64,000 bases of DNA from Aeromicrobium sp. IC_218 (GTDB lineage Bacteria; Actinomycetota; Actinomycetes; Propionibacteriales; Nocardioidaceae). This document shows, one piece after another, positions 17,377 through 26,333 of the stretch (position 1 is the first letter of the stretch; each line of letters begins with the position of its first letter). A model generated the notes under the pieces. It was not told where the DNA came from. It saw only the letters and a program-made list of their open reading frames with translations, and ran no database searches. The stretch lies in NCBI RefSeq assembly GCF_004336805.1, contig NZ_SJXM01000014.1, positions 1 through 64,000 on the forward strand, in the 5' to 3' direction. Position numbers and translations under genes: made by a program.

Positions 17377-18513
17377 ATGCCCCGACACCCGCGCGCCCGC
17401 CAGGACTCGTCAGGACTCGATCTCTCCCCCAGCACCATCGCCGTGAGCAGCGGCCGGCCCGACCGGGTGCCCGGCGGACCGCTGTCCTCCCCGCTGACGA
17501 TGGCCAGCGCCCTGCACCCCGGCGCCGAGTCCTCCTACGCCCGGCACGGCAGCCCGGCGTTCGACGCCTTCGAGCAGGTCGTGGGCGACCTCGAGGGCGG
17601 CCAGGCGGTCGCGTTCTCCTCCGGGCAGGCCGCCACCACCGCGGTGCTCGACCTGGTGCCGCACGGCGGCGTCGTGGTCGCGTCCAAGGGCCCGTACAAC
17701 GGCACGCTCGCGCTGCTCAAGGAGCGCGCGAAGCGCGGCGCGATCGAGCTGCGCCTGGTCAGCCACACGAGCACCGACAACATCGTCAAGGCCGCCGAGG
17801 ACGCCGCCCTGCTGTGGCTGGAGTCCCCCACCAACCCGATGCTGCAGGTCGCGGACGTCGAGGCCGTCGCCACCGCGGTGTCGGCCAACGGCACCGCCGT
17901 CGCCGTCGACAACACCTTCGCCACGCCGCTGCGCCAGCGCCCGCTCGACCTGGGCGCCGACTTCGTCGTCCACTCGGCCTCCAAGCTGCTGTCCGGGCAC
18001 ACCGATCTCGTGCTCGGCGCGGTGGTCACCCGCGACCCGCGCGGCTACAAGGCGCTCGTCGGGCGCCGCACCCAGCACGGCGCCATCCCCGGTGCGATGG
18101 AGGCGTGGCTCGCCGTCCGCGGCATCCGCACCCTGGCCGTCCGGCTGGACCGGGCCGAGGCCAACGCCACCGAGCTCGCCGATCGGCTCGGCGCGTCCGA
18201 CCTCGTCGACAAGGTCCGCTACCCCGGGTTCGGCACGATCGTGTCCTTCGACGTCGCCGCGGGCGCGGACGTCGCGGAGGACGCCTGCTCCATCAGCGAG
18301 CTGGTCACCCACGCCACCAGCCTGGGCGGGGTCGAGAGCACCTGGGAGCGCCGGCGCCGGCACCCCGCGGAGCCGGGCACCACGCCGGACAACCTCATCC
18401 GCCTGTCGGTCGGCATCGAGGACGTCGACGACCTGTGGGCCGACGTCGAGCACGCGCTGAAGGCCGCCACGCGACGCGCGGCCCGTGCCGCCGCCCGGGC
18501 GGCCAAGCAGTAG
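17377..18513 (+). CDS. PLP-dependent Cys/Met metabolism enzyme (cystathionine gamma-lyase/synthase type)
   Basis: A fold-type I PLP enzyme of the trans-sulfuration family, 378 residues. The PLP lysine lies in VVHSASKLLSGHTDLVLGA. Other conserved segments are SSGQAATTAVLDLV, WLESPTNPMLQVADV, AVDNTFATPLRQRPL and the C-terminal RLSVGIEDVDDLWADV. It acts on cystathionine or related thioether/amino-acid substrates; lyase versus synthase cannot be settled from the sequence. The tail ends in an Ala/Arg-rich stretch (RRAARAAARAAKQ). It diverges from ddl and converges on gpsA with one base between stops. Confidence 0.9.
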   Translation: MPRHPRARQDSSGLDLSPSTIAVSSGRPDRVPGGPLSSPLTMASALHPGAESSYARHGSPAFDAFEQVVGDLEGGQAVAFSSGQAATTAVLDLVPHGGVVVASKGPYNGTLALLKERAKRGAIELRLVSHTSTDNIVKAAEDAALLWLESPTNPMLQVADVEAVATAVSANGTAVAVDNTFATPLRQRPLDLGADFVVHSASKLLSGHTDLVLGAVVTRDPRGYKALVGRRTQHGAIPGAMEAWLAVRGIRTLAVRLDRAEANATELADRLGASDLVDKVRYPGFGTIVSFDVAAGADVAEDACSISELVTHATSLGGVESTWERRRRHPAEPGTTPDNLIRLSVGIEDVDDLWADVEHALKAATRRAARAAARAAKQ

Positions 18514-18514
18514 G

Positions 18515-19516
18515 TCAGTGGCGCTCGTGCTTGGTCTCGCGGGCGATCATCTCGCGCACGAGGTCGGCCGGTGAGAGCGTGCCGTCGACCAGGCGGGCCA
18601 CCGCCTCGACGATCGGCATCTCGATGTCGTGCAGGCGGGCCAGCTCGGCCACCGACTGGCACGACTTGACGCCCTCGGCGACCTGACGCGTCTGCGCGGT
18701 CACCTGCTCCACGCTCATGCCCTGGCCGAGCTTCTCGCCGAACGTGCGGTTGCGCGACAGCGGCGACGAGCACGTGGCGACCAGGTCGCCCAGGCCGGCC
18801 AGGCCCAGGAACGTCATCGGGTCGGCGCCCATGGCGGCGCCCAGGCGGGCCGTCTCGGCCAGCCCGCGCGTGATGACGGACGCCTTGGAGTTGTCGCCGT
18901 AGCCGAGCCCGACGCAGACCCCGACGGCCAGGCCGATGACGTTCTTGGTCGTGCCGCCGAGCTCGCAGCCCACGACGTCGGAGTTCGTGTACGGCCGGAA
19001 CGACGGCGTGTGGCACAGCTTCTGCAGGCGCTCGGCGACCCCCAGGTCGGTGCAGGCGATGACCGCGGCCGCCGGCTCGCGGTCGGCGATCTCGCGGGCC
19101 AGGTTGGGGCCGGTGAGCACGGCGATGCGGTCGGGCGTCGCGCCGGTGACGTCGGCGATGACCTCGCTCATCCGCTGGTGGGTGCCGAGCTCGACGCCCT
19201 TCATGAGGCTCACCAGGATCGTGTCGTCGCCGCACAGCGGGCCCCACGACGTGAGGTTGGCGCGCAGCTGCTGCGACGGCACGGCCAGCACGACGACCTC
19301 GCGGTCGTCCAGGGCGACGGCCGGGTCGCTGGTGGCGGTGACCAGGTCGGGCAGCGCGATGCCCGGCAGGTACTCGGTGTTCTCGTGCTGCTCGTTGATC
19401 GCGCGCGCGACCTCCTCGCGGCGCGCCCACACGCACACCTCGTTGCCGGCGTCGGCGAGCACGAGCGCGAACGCCGTGCCCCACGAGCCGGCTCCCATCA
19501 CGGCGATCCGGGCCAT
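18515..19516 (-). CDS. gpsA: NAD(P)H-dependent glycerol-3-phosphate dehydrogenase
   Basis: It reduces dihydroxyacetone phosphate to sn-glycerol 3-phosphate for phospholipid synthesis. The N-terminal Rossmann motif is [17 protein letters not shown], and a substrate-binding segment contains [14 protein letters not shown] with the catalytic lysine. Length is 333 residues. The start at 19514-19516 overlaps the plsC stop in a TGATG junction, so the two phospholipid-pathway genes are translationally coupled. Confidence 0.97.
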   Translation of the reverse strand: MARIAVMGAGSWGTAFALVLADAGNEVCVWARREEVARAINEQHENTEYLPGIALPDLVTATSDPAVALDDREVVVLAVPSQQLRANLTSWGPLCGDDTILVSLMKGVELGTHQRMSEVIADVTGATPDRIAVLTGPNLAREIADREPAAAVIACTDLGVAERLQKLCHTPSFRPYTNSDVVGCELGGTTKNVIGLAVGVCVGLGYGDNSKASVITRGLAETARLGAAMGADPMTFLGLAGLGDLVATCSSPLSRNRTFGEKLGQGMSVEQVTAQTRQVAEGVKSCQSVAELARLHDIEMPIVEAVARLVDGTLSPADLVREMIARETKHERH

Positions 19517-20253
19517 CAGGCGCTCCTCCTGTGCTGGTCGCCCACCGAGTGGGCGTCGATCGGGGGACGGGTCGGGCGTTCGCCGCGCAGCTCGGCGAGC
19601 TGGTCGGTGATCGCCGCCATGAGCCGCTGCGTGCCCTCGCGGAGCACGGACTCCTCGAGCGGACGTCCGGCCAGGTCGGACAGGTCGACCGGCGGCCCGG
19701 CGAGCACGCGGTAGGTGCGGCGCGGGAAGAACCGGGGGCGCTTCGTGTAGGGCCACAGGACGTCCTGCGGACCCCACTGGGCGACGGGGACGAGCGGGGC
19801 GCCGGTGCGCAGCGCGACGCGGACGGCGCCGGTGTGCCCGGTCATGGGCCACAGGTCGGGGTCGCGCGTGATGGTGCCCTCGGGGTAGAAGCTCACGACC
19901 CAACCGCGCTCGACCGCCTCGACGGCCGCGTCGAACGCGTCGCGGGCGCGGTCCGAGCGCCGGTAGACCGGGATCTGCTCGGCGCTGCCGACGACACGGC
20001 CGACCAGCGGCTTGACCCGGAACAGCCCCTCCTTGGCCAGGAAGTGCGGCGAGACCCCGTGGTCGAGCATCCAGTGCGACAGCATGATCGGGTCCAGGTG
20101 CGACACGTGGTTCGCCGCCAGCACGAAGCCGCCCTCGGCCGGCAGGTTCTCCGCGCCCCGCCAGTCGCGCTTGGTGAGCACCATGAGCGGCCGGCGCAGC
20201 AGCAGCTTCACCAGGCGCACGGTCGTCGAGAGGCGGGCCCGGGCGTGCGTCAT
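19516..20253 (-). CDS. plsC: 1-acyl-sn-glycerol-3-phosphate acyltransferase
   Basis: A membrane-associated acyltransferase that makes phosphatidic acid. The catalytic HX4D motif is NHVSHLD and the glycerophosphate-binding motif is [11 protein letters not shown] hydrophobic/basic N-terminal helix is visible before the motif. Length is 245 residues. It is the first gene of a plsC-gpsA pair, which supplies and uses glycerol-3-phosphate. Confidence 0.93.
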   Translation of the reverse strand: MTHARARLSTTVRLVKLLLRRPLMVLTKRDWRGAENLPAEGGFVLAANHVSHLDPIMLSHWMLDHGVSPHFLAKEGLFRVKPLVGRVVGSAEQIPVYRRSDRARDAFDAAVEAVERGWVVSFYPEGTITRDPDLWPMTGHTGAVRVALRTGAPLVPVAQWGPQDVLWPYTKRPRFFPRRTYRVLAGPPVDLSDLAGRPLEESVLREGTQRLMAAITDQLAELRGERPTRPPIDAHSVGDQHRRSA

Positions 20254-20307
20254 GGGGGCGAGCCTACGGCGCGGCGGGGCCGCGCCGCACCCAGGCCCGG
20301 CGCCGGC

Positions 20308-20904
20308 TCAGCGGGCCGGGAGCGTCGCCGGCTTGAAGGCCGGGCGGCGCGCCTCGTAGGCGCTGATGTCGTCGTCGTGCGACAGCGTGATCGCGACGTC
20401 GTCCAGGCCCTCGAGCAGGCGCCAGCGGGTGTAGTCGTCGATGTGGAACGGCGCCTCGAGGTCGCCGGCCCGCACGGTGCGCGACTCCAGGTCGACCGTG
20501 ATGCTGGCCCCCGGGTCGGCCTCCAGGTACGCCCACAGCTGCTCGACGACGTCCTCGTCGACCTGGGCGGCCACCAGGCCGGCCTTGCCGGAGTTGCCGC
20601 GGAAGATGTCGGCGAAGCGCGGCGAGATGACCGCCTTGAAGCCGTAGTCCATGAGCGCCCAGACGGCGTGCTCACGCGAGGAGCCGGTGCCGAAGTCGGG
20701 TCCGGCGACCAGCACGGTGGCGTTCGTGTACGCGTCCTGGTTCAGCACGAACGACTCGTCGTTGCGCCAGGCCGAGAACAGGCCGTCCTCGAAGCCGGTG
20801 CGGGTCACCCGCTTGAGGTAGACCGCCGGGATGATCTGGTCGGTGTCGACGTTGCTGCGGCGCAGCGGGGCGCCGACACCGGTGTGCGCGGTGAACTTCT
20901 CCAT
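20308..20904 (-). CDS. leuD: 3-isopropylmalate dehydratase small subunit
   Basis: The small swivel-domain subunit of the leucine-pathway isomerase that converts 2-isopropylmalate to 3-isopropylmalate together with LeuC. ATG 20902-20904 gives [26 protein letters not shown], the standard start. The conserved [17 protein letters not shown] and the [10 protein letters not shown] region are present. It has 198 residues and starts two bases after leuC ends. Confidence 0.98.
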   Translation of the reverse strand: MEKFTAHTGVGAPLRRSNVDTDQIIPAVYLKRVTRTGFEDGLFSAWRNDESFVLNQDAYTNATVLVAGPDFGTGSSREHAVWALMDYGFKAVISPRFADIFRGNSGKAGLVAAQVDEDVVEQLWAYLEADPGASITVDLESRTVRAGDLEAPFHIDDYTRWRLLEGLDDVAITLSHDDDISAYEARRPAFKPATLPAR

Positions 20905-20906
20905 GA

Positions 20907-22328
20907 TCAGGCTCCTGCCTTCGACAGCTGCTGCAGGTCGGCGGGCGAGGCGAGGTGCCCCAGCACGCCGGTGGCGACGGCCACCTCGGGCGAGACCAGG
21001 TGGGTCCGACCACCCTTGCCCTGGCGACCCTCGAAGTTGCGGTTGGACGTCGAGGCGCTCCGCTCCCCCGGCGTCAGCTGGTCGGGGTTCATGCCCAGGC
21101 ACATCGAGCAGCCCGCGCCGCGCCACTCGGCGCCGGCGTCCTTGAACACCACGTCCAGGCCCTCCTGCTCGGCCTGCAGGCGCACCCGCACCGAGCCGGG
21201 GACGACGAGCACGCGGGTGCCCTCGGCGACCTTGTGGCCCTCGAACAGGCTCGCGGCGACCCGCAGGTCCTCGATGCGGCCGTTCGTGCACGAGCCGATG
21301 AACACCGTGTCGACGGCGATGTCGCGCATCGGCGTGCCGGCGGTCAGGCCCATGTACTCCAGCGCCCGCTCGGCGGCGACGCGCTCGTTGGGGTCCTCGA
21401 ACGAGGCCGGGTCGGGCACGTCGCCGGACAGCGCGACGCCCTGGCCGGGGTTGGTGCCCCAGGTGACGAACGGGGTGATGGTGCTGGCGTCGATGGTGAC
21501 GACCTTGTCGAAGACGGCGTCGTCGTCGGTGCCCAGGCTGCGCCAGTAGGCCACGGCCTCGTCCCAGGCCTCGCCCTGCGGGGCGTGCGGACGGCCCTGC
21601 AGGTAGTCGAAGGTGGTGTCGTCCGGCGCGATGAGGCCGGCCTTGGCGCCCCACTCGATGGACATGTTGCAGATGGTCATCCGCGCCTCCATCGAGAGCT
21701 TGCGGATGGCGTCGCCGCGGTACTCGACGATGTAGCCCTGGCCGCCGCCGGTGGTCTCCTGGGTGATGAGCGCCAGGATCAGGTCCTTGGCGGTCGAGCC
21801 CTCGGGCAGGTCGCCGACGACCTCGACGGCCATCATCTTCGGCTTGGCCTGCGACAGCGACTGCGTGGCCAGCACGTGCTCGACCTCGGACGTGCCGATG
21901 CCGAACGCGATCGAGCCGAAGGCGCCGTGCGTGGACGTGTGCGAGTCGCCGCAGACGATCGTCATGCCCGGCTGGGTCAGGCCCAGCTGCGGGCCGACGA
22001 CGTGGACGATGCCCTGGTCGATGTCGCCCATGGGGTGCAGCCGGACGCCGAACTCCTCGGCGTTGCGGCGCAGCGTCTCGACCTGCGTGCGCGAGACGAG
22101 GTCGGCGATCGGCTTGTCGAGGTCGGTCGTCGGGATGTTGTGGTCCTCGGTGGCCAGCGTCAGGTCCGGCCGGCGGACGGGACGGCCCGAGAGACGGAGT
22201 CCGTCGAACGCCTGGGGGCTGGTGACCTCGTGGATGAGGTGCAGGTCGATGTAGAGCAGGTCCGGCTCTCCGTCGGCACTGCGGACGACGTGGTCGTCCC
22301 AGATCTTCTCAGCAAGCGTCTTGCCCAT
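20907..22328 (-). CDS. leuC: 3-isopropylmalate dehydratase large subunit
   Basis: An aconitase-family subunit carrying the catalytic 4Fe-4S cluster for leucine biosynthesis. Cluster-ligand cysteines appear in [14 protein letters not shown] and [13 protein letters not shown]. The active-site regions [13 protein letters not shown] and EDHNIPT are also present. Length is 473 residues. It is the first gene of the leuCD operon, divergent from an IclR-type regulator across an 82-base promoter region. Confidence 0.98.
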   Translation of the reverse strand: MGKTLAEKIWDDHVVRSADGEPDLLYIDLHLIHEVTSPQAFDGLRLSGRPVRRPDLTLATEDHNIPTTDLDKPIADLVSRTQVETLRRNAEEFGVRLHPMGDIDQGIVHVVGPQLGLTQPGMTIVCGDSHTSTHGAFGSIAFGIGTSEVEHVLATQSLSQAKPKMMAVEVVGDLPEGSTAKDLILALITQETTGGGQGYIVEYRGDAIRKLSMEARMTICNMSIEWGAKAGLIAPDDTTFDYLQGRPHAPQGEAWDEAVAYWRSLGTDDDAVFDKVVTIDASTITPFVTWGTNPGQGVALSGDVPDPASFEDPNERVAAERALEYMGLTAGTPMRDIAVDTVFIGSCTNGRIEDLRVAASLFEGHKVAEGTRVLVVPGSVRVRLQAEQEGLDVVFKDAGAEWRGAGCSMCLGMNPDQLTPGERSASTSNRNFEGRQGKGGRTHLVSPEVAVATGVLGHLASPADLQQLSKAGA

Positions 22329-22379
22329 GTCTGGCTCCTCGGCTGGTGGTTCGTCCGTCCTGAGTCGTGTCGCACTTGC

Positions 22380-22396
22380 GTCTCACAATGCGATAC
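22380..22396. promoter_or_regulatory. Candidate operator between leuC and the IclR-type gene
   Basis: GTCTCACAATGCGATAC is an imperfect 17-bp inverted repeat (6 of 8 pairs match) centred in the short region between the divergent leuC and regulator genes, 15 bases before the regulator ATG. NdgR/LtbR-type IclR regulators bind the leuCD promoter in related bacteria, so this is the natural site to test. Confidence 0.45.
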
Positions 22397-22410
22397 GGCA
22401 GTATCAAGAC

Positions 22411-23133
22411 ATGGACAACTCTAGCGGAGTCGGCGTTCTGGACAAAGCCGCACTCGTCCTGGCCGCTCTGGAGCCGGGACCGCAGACGCTCGCCGGGCTC
22501 GTGGCGGGCACCGGACTGGCCCGCCCGACGGCTCACCGCCTGGCGGTCGCGCTCGAGCACCACCGGCTCGTGGCCCGCGACATGCAGGGACGCTTCATCC
22601 TCGGCCCGCGCCTGGGCGAGCTGGCCGCCGCGGCCGGCGAGGACCGGCTGCTGGCCGCCGCCGGACCGGTGCTCGCCCGCCTGCGCGACATCACGGGCGA
22701 GTCGGCCCAGCTGTACCGCCGCCAGGGCGACGCCCGCGTGTGCGTGGCCTCGGCCGATCGTCCCACGGGCCTGCGCGACTCGATCCCGGTCGGCTCGCAG
22801 CTGACGATGTCGGCCGGCTCGGCGGCCCAGGTGCTGCTGGCCTGGGAGGACCCCGAGCGCATGAACAAGGGCCTGGTGAAGGCGACGTTCTCGGCGGCCG
22901 AGCTGTCGGCCGTCCGGCGTCGCGGCTGGGCGCAGAGCGTCGGCGAGCGCGAGGCCGGCGTCGGCTCGGTGTCCGCGCCCGTCCGCTCCCCCTCCGGCAA
23001 GGTCGTCGCCGCGGTGTCGGTGTCGGGCCCGCTGGAGCGGCTCACCCGCCAGCCCGGACGCATGCACGCCCCGGCCGTCGTCGCCGCCGCCGAGCGGCTG
23101 TCGCAGTCGCTGCGGCGGTCGAACGAGGGCTAG
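22411..23133 (+). CDS. IclR-family transcriptional regulator (NdgR-like)
   Basis: The 240-residue protein has an N-terminal winged helix (LAGLVAGTGLARPTAHRLAVALEHHRLV) and a C-terminal IclR effector-binding domain. Its position, divergent from leuCD, is that of NdgR in Streptomyces and LtbR in corynebacteria, regulators of leucine (and other amino-acid) biosynthesis; the assignment rests on this conserved context and the family. ATG 22411 starts the characteristic MDNSSGVGVLDKA N-terminus. It ends three bases before the convergent coiled-coil gene. Confidence 0.88.
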   Translation: MDNSSGVGVLDKAALVLAALEPGPQTLAGLVAGTGLARPTAHRLAVALEHHRLVARDMQGRFILGPRLGELAAAAGEDRLLAAAGPVLARLRDITGESAQLYRRQGDARVCVASADRPTGLRDSIPVGSQLTMSAGSAAQVLLAWEDPERMNKGLVKATFSAAELSAVRRRGWAQSVGEREAGVGSVSAPVRSPSGKVVAAVSVSGPLERLTRQPGRMHAPAVVAAAERLSQSLRRSNEG

Positions 23134-23136
23134 CCG

Positions 23137-23649
23137 CTACCGCGTGCCGAGCGCGAGCAGCAGCTGCTCGCGCGGCATGCGCGAGTAGCCGGTGACGCCC
23201 TGCGCACGGGCCTCGGCTCGCAGGCGGGTCAGGCTCCACGTCGCGTAGGGCTCGTCGGCCGGCACCATGACCGCGGGCTCGAGCGCCCGGGCCGCGAGCG
23301 GCTGCTCGTCGACTCCGGGCACGTCGGGCGTGCTCTCCGCCGGCAGGTCGGGCACCGGGGCGAGCGGCGTCTCGGCGTGCTCGGTCACCGACGCGAGCGC
23401 CTTCTTCGCCTTCTTCTGCGCCTTGCGGGCCTGCTTCTCGGCCTTGGCCGCCACCTCCAGCGCCCGGCGGGCCGCCTCGCGCGACTCGTTCGAGCGGCGC
23501 TTGTGCTCCTTGGCCTTGGCCTTCCAGCGGTCCGCGTCGTCGGCGGACTCCTGCGCGGCGGCCTTCAGCGCCTTGACCTTCTGCCGGTAGCTGTCGACCT
23601 TGGCCTCCAGCTCGGCGATCTCGCGCCGAGCCGCGTCCTTCTTGCCCAT
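23137..23649 (-). CDS. Hypothetical Ala/Lys-rich coiled-coil protein
   Basis: The 170-residue protein is unknown to me. Residues 1-92 form a highly charged, Ala/Lys/Glu-rich coiled coil, followed by a Pro-rich linker (about 93-115). A C-terminal domain (about 130-170: WSLTRLRAEARAQGVTGYSRMPREQLLLAL) looks like the helix-extended-loop-helix of Rho N-terminal/SAP-type nucleic-acid-binding domains. No signal peptide or membrane segment is visible. A good ribosome-binding site (AGGAGG) precedes the ATG at 23649. Possibly a small nucleoid- or RNA-binding protein, as inference only. Confidence 0.75.
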   Translation of the reverse strand: MGKKDAARREIAELEAKVDSYRQKVKALKAAAQESADDADRWKAKAKEHKRRSNESREAARRALEVAAKAEKQARKAQKKAKKALASVTEHAETPLAPVPDLPAESTPDVPGVDEQPLAARALEPAVMVPADEPYATWSLTRLRAEARAQGVTGYSRMPREQLLLALGTR

Positions 23650-23715
23650 GGGGAACCTCCTGCGTCGAGCCTGCCGTACCCAGGTGAACGCGCGGCGAAC
23701 GCGCCGGTGCCCGGC

Positions 23716-24177
23716 TCAGAACAGGCCGGGCTGCTCCAGGGCGAGGAGCGTCCGCTTGCGGTCCAGGCCGCCGGCGTAGCCGGTCAGCGTGCCGTCCGCG
23801 CCGATGACGCGGTGGCACGGCACGACGATGGGGATCGGGTTGCGTCCGTTGGCGGCACCGACGGCCCGCGACACGACGGGCTCGTAGCCCAGGCGGCGGG
23901 CGATCTCGCCGTAGCTCGCGGTCTCGCCGAACGGGATGCGGCGCAGCTCGCCCCAGACCTTCTGCTGCCACGCCGTGCCCTCGCTGGCCAGCGGCAGGTC
24001 GAAGTCGCGCCGGTCGCCGCCGAAGTACTCGGCGAGCTGGCGCTCGGCGTCGTCCAGCACCGGGTCGGCGACGCGGGTGCCGCGCGGCTCGGCGTCGAAC
24101 TTGATCGCCGCGAGCAGGCCGGCGCGGGCGTGCAGGCGCAGGCCGCCGATCGGCGAGTCCATCCAGCGTGTCGTCAT
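23716..24177 (-). CDS. ogt: Methylated-DNA--protein-cysteine methyltransferase
   Basis: A suicide repair enzyme that takes methyl groups from O6-methylguanine onto its active-site cysteine in [10 protein letters not shown]. The 153-residue length is that of a stand-alone Ogt. ATG 24175-24177 ([13 protein letters not shown]) is chosen because it overlaps the upstream gene's stop by 4 nt (ATGA). Together with the upstream Ada/AlkA fusion it makes a two-gene alkylation-damage operon. Confidence 0.97.
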   Translation of the reverse strand: MTTRWMDSPIGGLRLHARAGLLAAIKFDAEPRGTRVADPVLDDAERQLAEYFGGDRRDFDLPLASEGTAWQQKVWGELRRIPFGETASYGEIARRLGYEPVVSRAVGAANGRNPIPIVVPCHRVIGADGTLTGYAGGLDRKRTLLALEQPGLF

Positions 24178-25631
24178 GGTCGGTTCCTCTCGGGGACGGG
24201 CGAGGCCGCGGCCCGCCACAGGTGCATGCCGGCGTAGGAGCGCCACGGGCGCCACCGGTCGGTGTCGTCGGGTCCGAGGCCGCGACGCTCCAGCTCACGG
24301 CGCAGGACCAGGTCGGTGGTGAGCAGGACGTCGGGGTGGGACAGGCCGCGCATGAGCACGTAGTCGGCGGTCCAGGGTCCCACGCCGGGCAGCGCCAGCA
24401 TGGCGGTGCGGGCCTCGTCGCGGTCGGCGCCGGGGTCGAGGGCCAGGTCGCCGGCGTCGACCGCGCGGCCCAGCCCGGCGAGCGCGCGGGCTCGCGACCG
24501 CGGCATCACCAGCGACTCGGCCGGCACCTTGGCCACGACGTCCGGCGACGGGAAGGCCCGGTCGAGCCCGTGCCGGCGGGCCAGCGGGAGGTCGACGGGC
24601 TCGCCGTGGGCGGCGACCAGACGGCCCAGCACCGTCGCCGCGCCGGCCAGCGAGACCTGCTGGCCGACGATCGTCCGGGTCGCGGTCTCGAACCCGTCCA
24701 TCGAGCCGGGGACGCGCAGGCCGGGCTCGGCGGCGACGTGGGGCGCGAGGCCCGGGTCGGCGGCCAGCAGCTCGTCGATCGCGAGCGGGTCGGCGTCCAG
24801 GTCCAGCAGTCGACGGGCGCGGCCGACGGCGACGGCGGTGTCGCGCAGGTCGTCGAGCTCGAGGTCGCAGCGGACGTGGTCGTCGTGCAGCGTCAGCGCG
24901 ACGACGGCGTGGCCGTGCGGCAGCCGCGCGGTGCGCACGTAGGTGCGGTCCTCGACGGTCTCCATCCCGGGCACGACGTGGTCGGCCAGGAACTCCAGCA
25001 TCGGCCCGGCCGCGAACGGCTGGCGGACGGCGAGACGCAGCGACAGCGTGCCCGCGGCGGCCGGCGCGCGTCCCCCTCGGGTCCGCAGCTCGCGCGGCGT
25101 CATGCCGTAGGCCGCCCGGACGGAGTCGTTGAACTGGCGCACCGAGGAGAAGCCGGCGGCGAACGCCACGTCCGCCATCGCCATGGCCGTGGTCTCGATC
25201 AGCAGCCGCGCCGTCTGCGCCCGGTTGCTGCGGGCGAGGGCGAGCGGACCGGCGCCCAGCTCGTCGGTGAGCAGACGGGTCAGGTGCCGGGTGCTGTAGC
25301 CGAGCCGCGAGGCCAGGCCACCGACGCCGTCGCGCTCCACGACGCCGTCGCCGATGAGCCGCATCGCGCGCCCGACGACGTCCGCCCGCACGTCCCACTC
25401 CGGGGAGCCGGGGACGGTGTCGGGCCGGCAGCGCCGGCAGGCGCGGTACCCGGCGTCCTGCGCGGCCGCCGCGGTGACGTAGAACTCGACGTTCTGGATG
25501 CGCGGCGTGACCGCGGGGCACGACGGACGGCAGTAGATGCCGGTCGTGCGCACCGCCGTGAAGAAGACGCCGTCGAACCGCGCGTCGCGGGCGGCGACGG
25601 CGCGGTGGCGCTGCTCGTGGAGGTCGGTCAC
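24174..25631 (-). CDS. Ada-type regulator fused to AlkA 3-methyladenine DNA glycosylase
   Basis: A 485-residue fusion in three parts. Residues 1-80 are the Ada metal-binding domain ([13 protein letters not shown] and ACRRC, four zinc cysteines of which one can accept a methyl group). About 85-190 is an AraC-type helix-turn-helix ([20 protein letters not shown]). About 205-485 is AlkA, with an N-terminal AlkA domain and the HhH-GPD glycosylase motif [16 protein letters not shown] followed by the catalytic Asp in TTDLVL. GTG 25629-25631 gives the family N-terminus. It probably senses methyl phosphotriesters, regulates its own operon and excises alkylated bases. Confidence 0.93.
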   Translation of the reverse strand: MTDLHEQRHRAVAARDARFDGVFFTAVRTTGIYCRPSCPAVTPRIQNVEFYVTAAAAQDAGYRACRRCRPDTVPGSPEWDVRADVVGRAMRLIGDGVVERDGVGGLASRLGYSTRHLTRLLTDELGAGPLALARSNRAQTARLLIETTAMAMADVAFAAGFSSVRQFNDSVRAAYGMTPRELRTRGGRAPAAAGTLSLRLAVRQPFAAGPMLEFLADHVVPGMETVEDRTYVRTARLPHGHAVVALTLHDDHVRCDLELDDLRDTAVAVGRARRLLDLDADPLAIDELLAADPGLAPHVAAEPGLRVPGSMDGFETATRTIVGQQVSLAGAATVLGRLVAAHGEPVDLPLARRHGLDRAFPSPDVVAKVPAESLVMPRSRARALAGLGRAVDAGDLALDPGADRDEARTAMLALPGVGPWTADYVLMRGLSHPDVLLTTDLVLRRELERRGLGPDDTDRWRPWRSYAGMHLWRAAASPVPERNRP

Positions 25632-25711
25632 GCCTCCATCATGACGCCTCTCCCCCACCGGTTCTGGCGGGAATCGGACGCGGACGTGGGAGTGGCTCCG
25701 ACAGGGACGAC

Positions 25712-25742
25712 GAAGGCCCCCGAGCGATGCTCGGGGGCCTTC
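25712..25742. terminator. Terminator hairpin after first tRNA-Glu
   Basis: A perfect 14-bp stem (25712-25725 with 25729-25742) closes a 3-base GAT loop, ten bases beyond the 3' end of the minus-strand tRNA-Glu gene. It is repeated almost exactly 325 bp away at 26038-26066. Confidence 0.85.
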
Positions 25743-25751
25743 GCGACGTGG

Positions 25752-25824
25752 TAGCCCCGACGGGATTCGAACCCGCGCTACCGCCTTGAGAGGGCGACGT
25801 GCTAGGCCGCTACACAACGGGGCC
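25752..25824 (-). tRNA. tRNA-Glu (anticodon CTC), copy 1
   Basis: A complete 73-nt cloverleaf folds on the minus strand: acceptor GGCCCCG with CGGGGCT (one G·U), anticodon loop with CTC reading GAG, T-loop GGTTCGAATCC, discriminator A. The sequence is identical to the copy at 26077-26149. CCA is not encoded. Confidence 0.97.
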
Positions 25825-26036
25825 ACGTGCGCGGCTCGGGCACCGGAGCGCCTGAGCCGAAGAGAACTTTACCAGCGCGTCACCGCAGGTTCGAATCCGG
25901 GGGCGGTGACGTCCGTCGCTCCCCGGACCCACCACCGCCCCAGGCGTCCTCGACTCCCCCAGGTCTGCAGACCGAGGGCGGTCGGGTCTACCTGGGGCCC
26001 CAGGTAAACCCGAGCGGCCCTGGTCCGGGACACGAC
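25825..26036. other. Non-coding spacer between the two tRNA-Glu genes
   Basis: No gene is supported here. The stretch holds a perfect 12-bp palindrome GGTCTGCAGACC (25962-25973) and the 26-bp GGTYTACC element at 25985-26010, described separately. Confidence 0.7.
25985..26010 (-). repeat. 26-bp palindromic element, copy 1
   Basis: On the minus strand it reads GGTTTACC, a 10-bp centre TGGGGCCCCA, then GGTAGACC. The two 8-bp half-sites are exactly those of the elements at 58715-58740 and 58794-58819, while the centre differs. The whole unit is nearly a perfect palindrome (one mismatched pair). It lies between the two tRNA-Glu genes. Confidence 0.75.
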
Positions 26037-26037
26037 G

Positions 26038-26066
26038 AAGGCCCCCGAGCGATGCTCGGGGGCCTT
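26038..26066. terminator. Terminator hairpin after second tRNA-Glu
   Basis: A perfect 13-bp stem (26038-26050 with 26054-26066) with a GAT loop, identical in sequence to the core of the hairpin at 25712-25742 and the same distance from its tRNA-Glu gene. Confidence 0.85.
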
Positions 26067-26076
26067 GCGTTCCTGG

Positions 26077-26149
26077 TAGCCCCGACGGGATTCGAACCCG
26101 CGCTACCGCCTTGAGAGGGCGACGTGCTAGGCCGCTACACAACGGGGCC
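26077..26149 (-). tRNA. tRNA-Glu (anticodon CTC), copy 2
   Basis: The 73-nt gene is identical to the copy at 25752-25824, with its terminator at the same offset, so the terminator-tRNA unit is duplicated with a 325-bp period. It lies between tRNA-Gln and copy 1, downstream of gltX, whose product charges this tRNA. Confidence 0.97.
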
Positions 26150-26176
26150 AGGAGACGAGAACCGGAGTTCTCGAAG

Positions 26177-26248
26177 CTGGGGTACTAGGACTCGAACCTA
26201 GAACAACTGAACCAGAATCAGCCGTGTTGCCAATTACACCATACCCCA
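26177..26248 (-). tRNA. tRNA-Gln (anticodon CTG)
   Basis: A 72-nt cloverleaf on the minus strand: acceptor TGGGGTA with TACCCCA, anticodon loop TTCTGGT with CTG reading CAG, T-loop GGTTCGAGTCC, discriminator G. It is the first tRNA of a Gln-Glu-Glu cluster downstream of gltX. Confidence 0.97.
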
Positions 26249-26333
26249 CCGGTGCCGCGGACTTTCGTCCGGCGAACCGAGAGACAACGTTACCCGACGA
26301 CCCCGGCGCGTCCCAAACCGGGGTCACCCATCG

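Noticed and set aside
25752-26248. tRNA cluster as an integration site of a genomic island
   Set aside because: No integrase, no att-like direct repeat of a tRNA 3' end and no foreign genes nearby; the repeated tRNA-Glu is a full duplicate rather than a fragment.
26249-26333. T-box or riboswitch near gltX
   Set aside because: This gap is downstream of gltX and the upstream side is a 4-nt overlap with the FAH gene; no T-box core sequence is visible.
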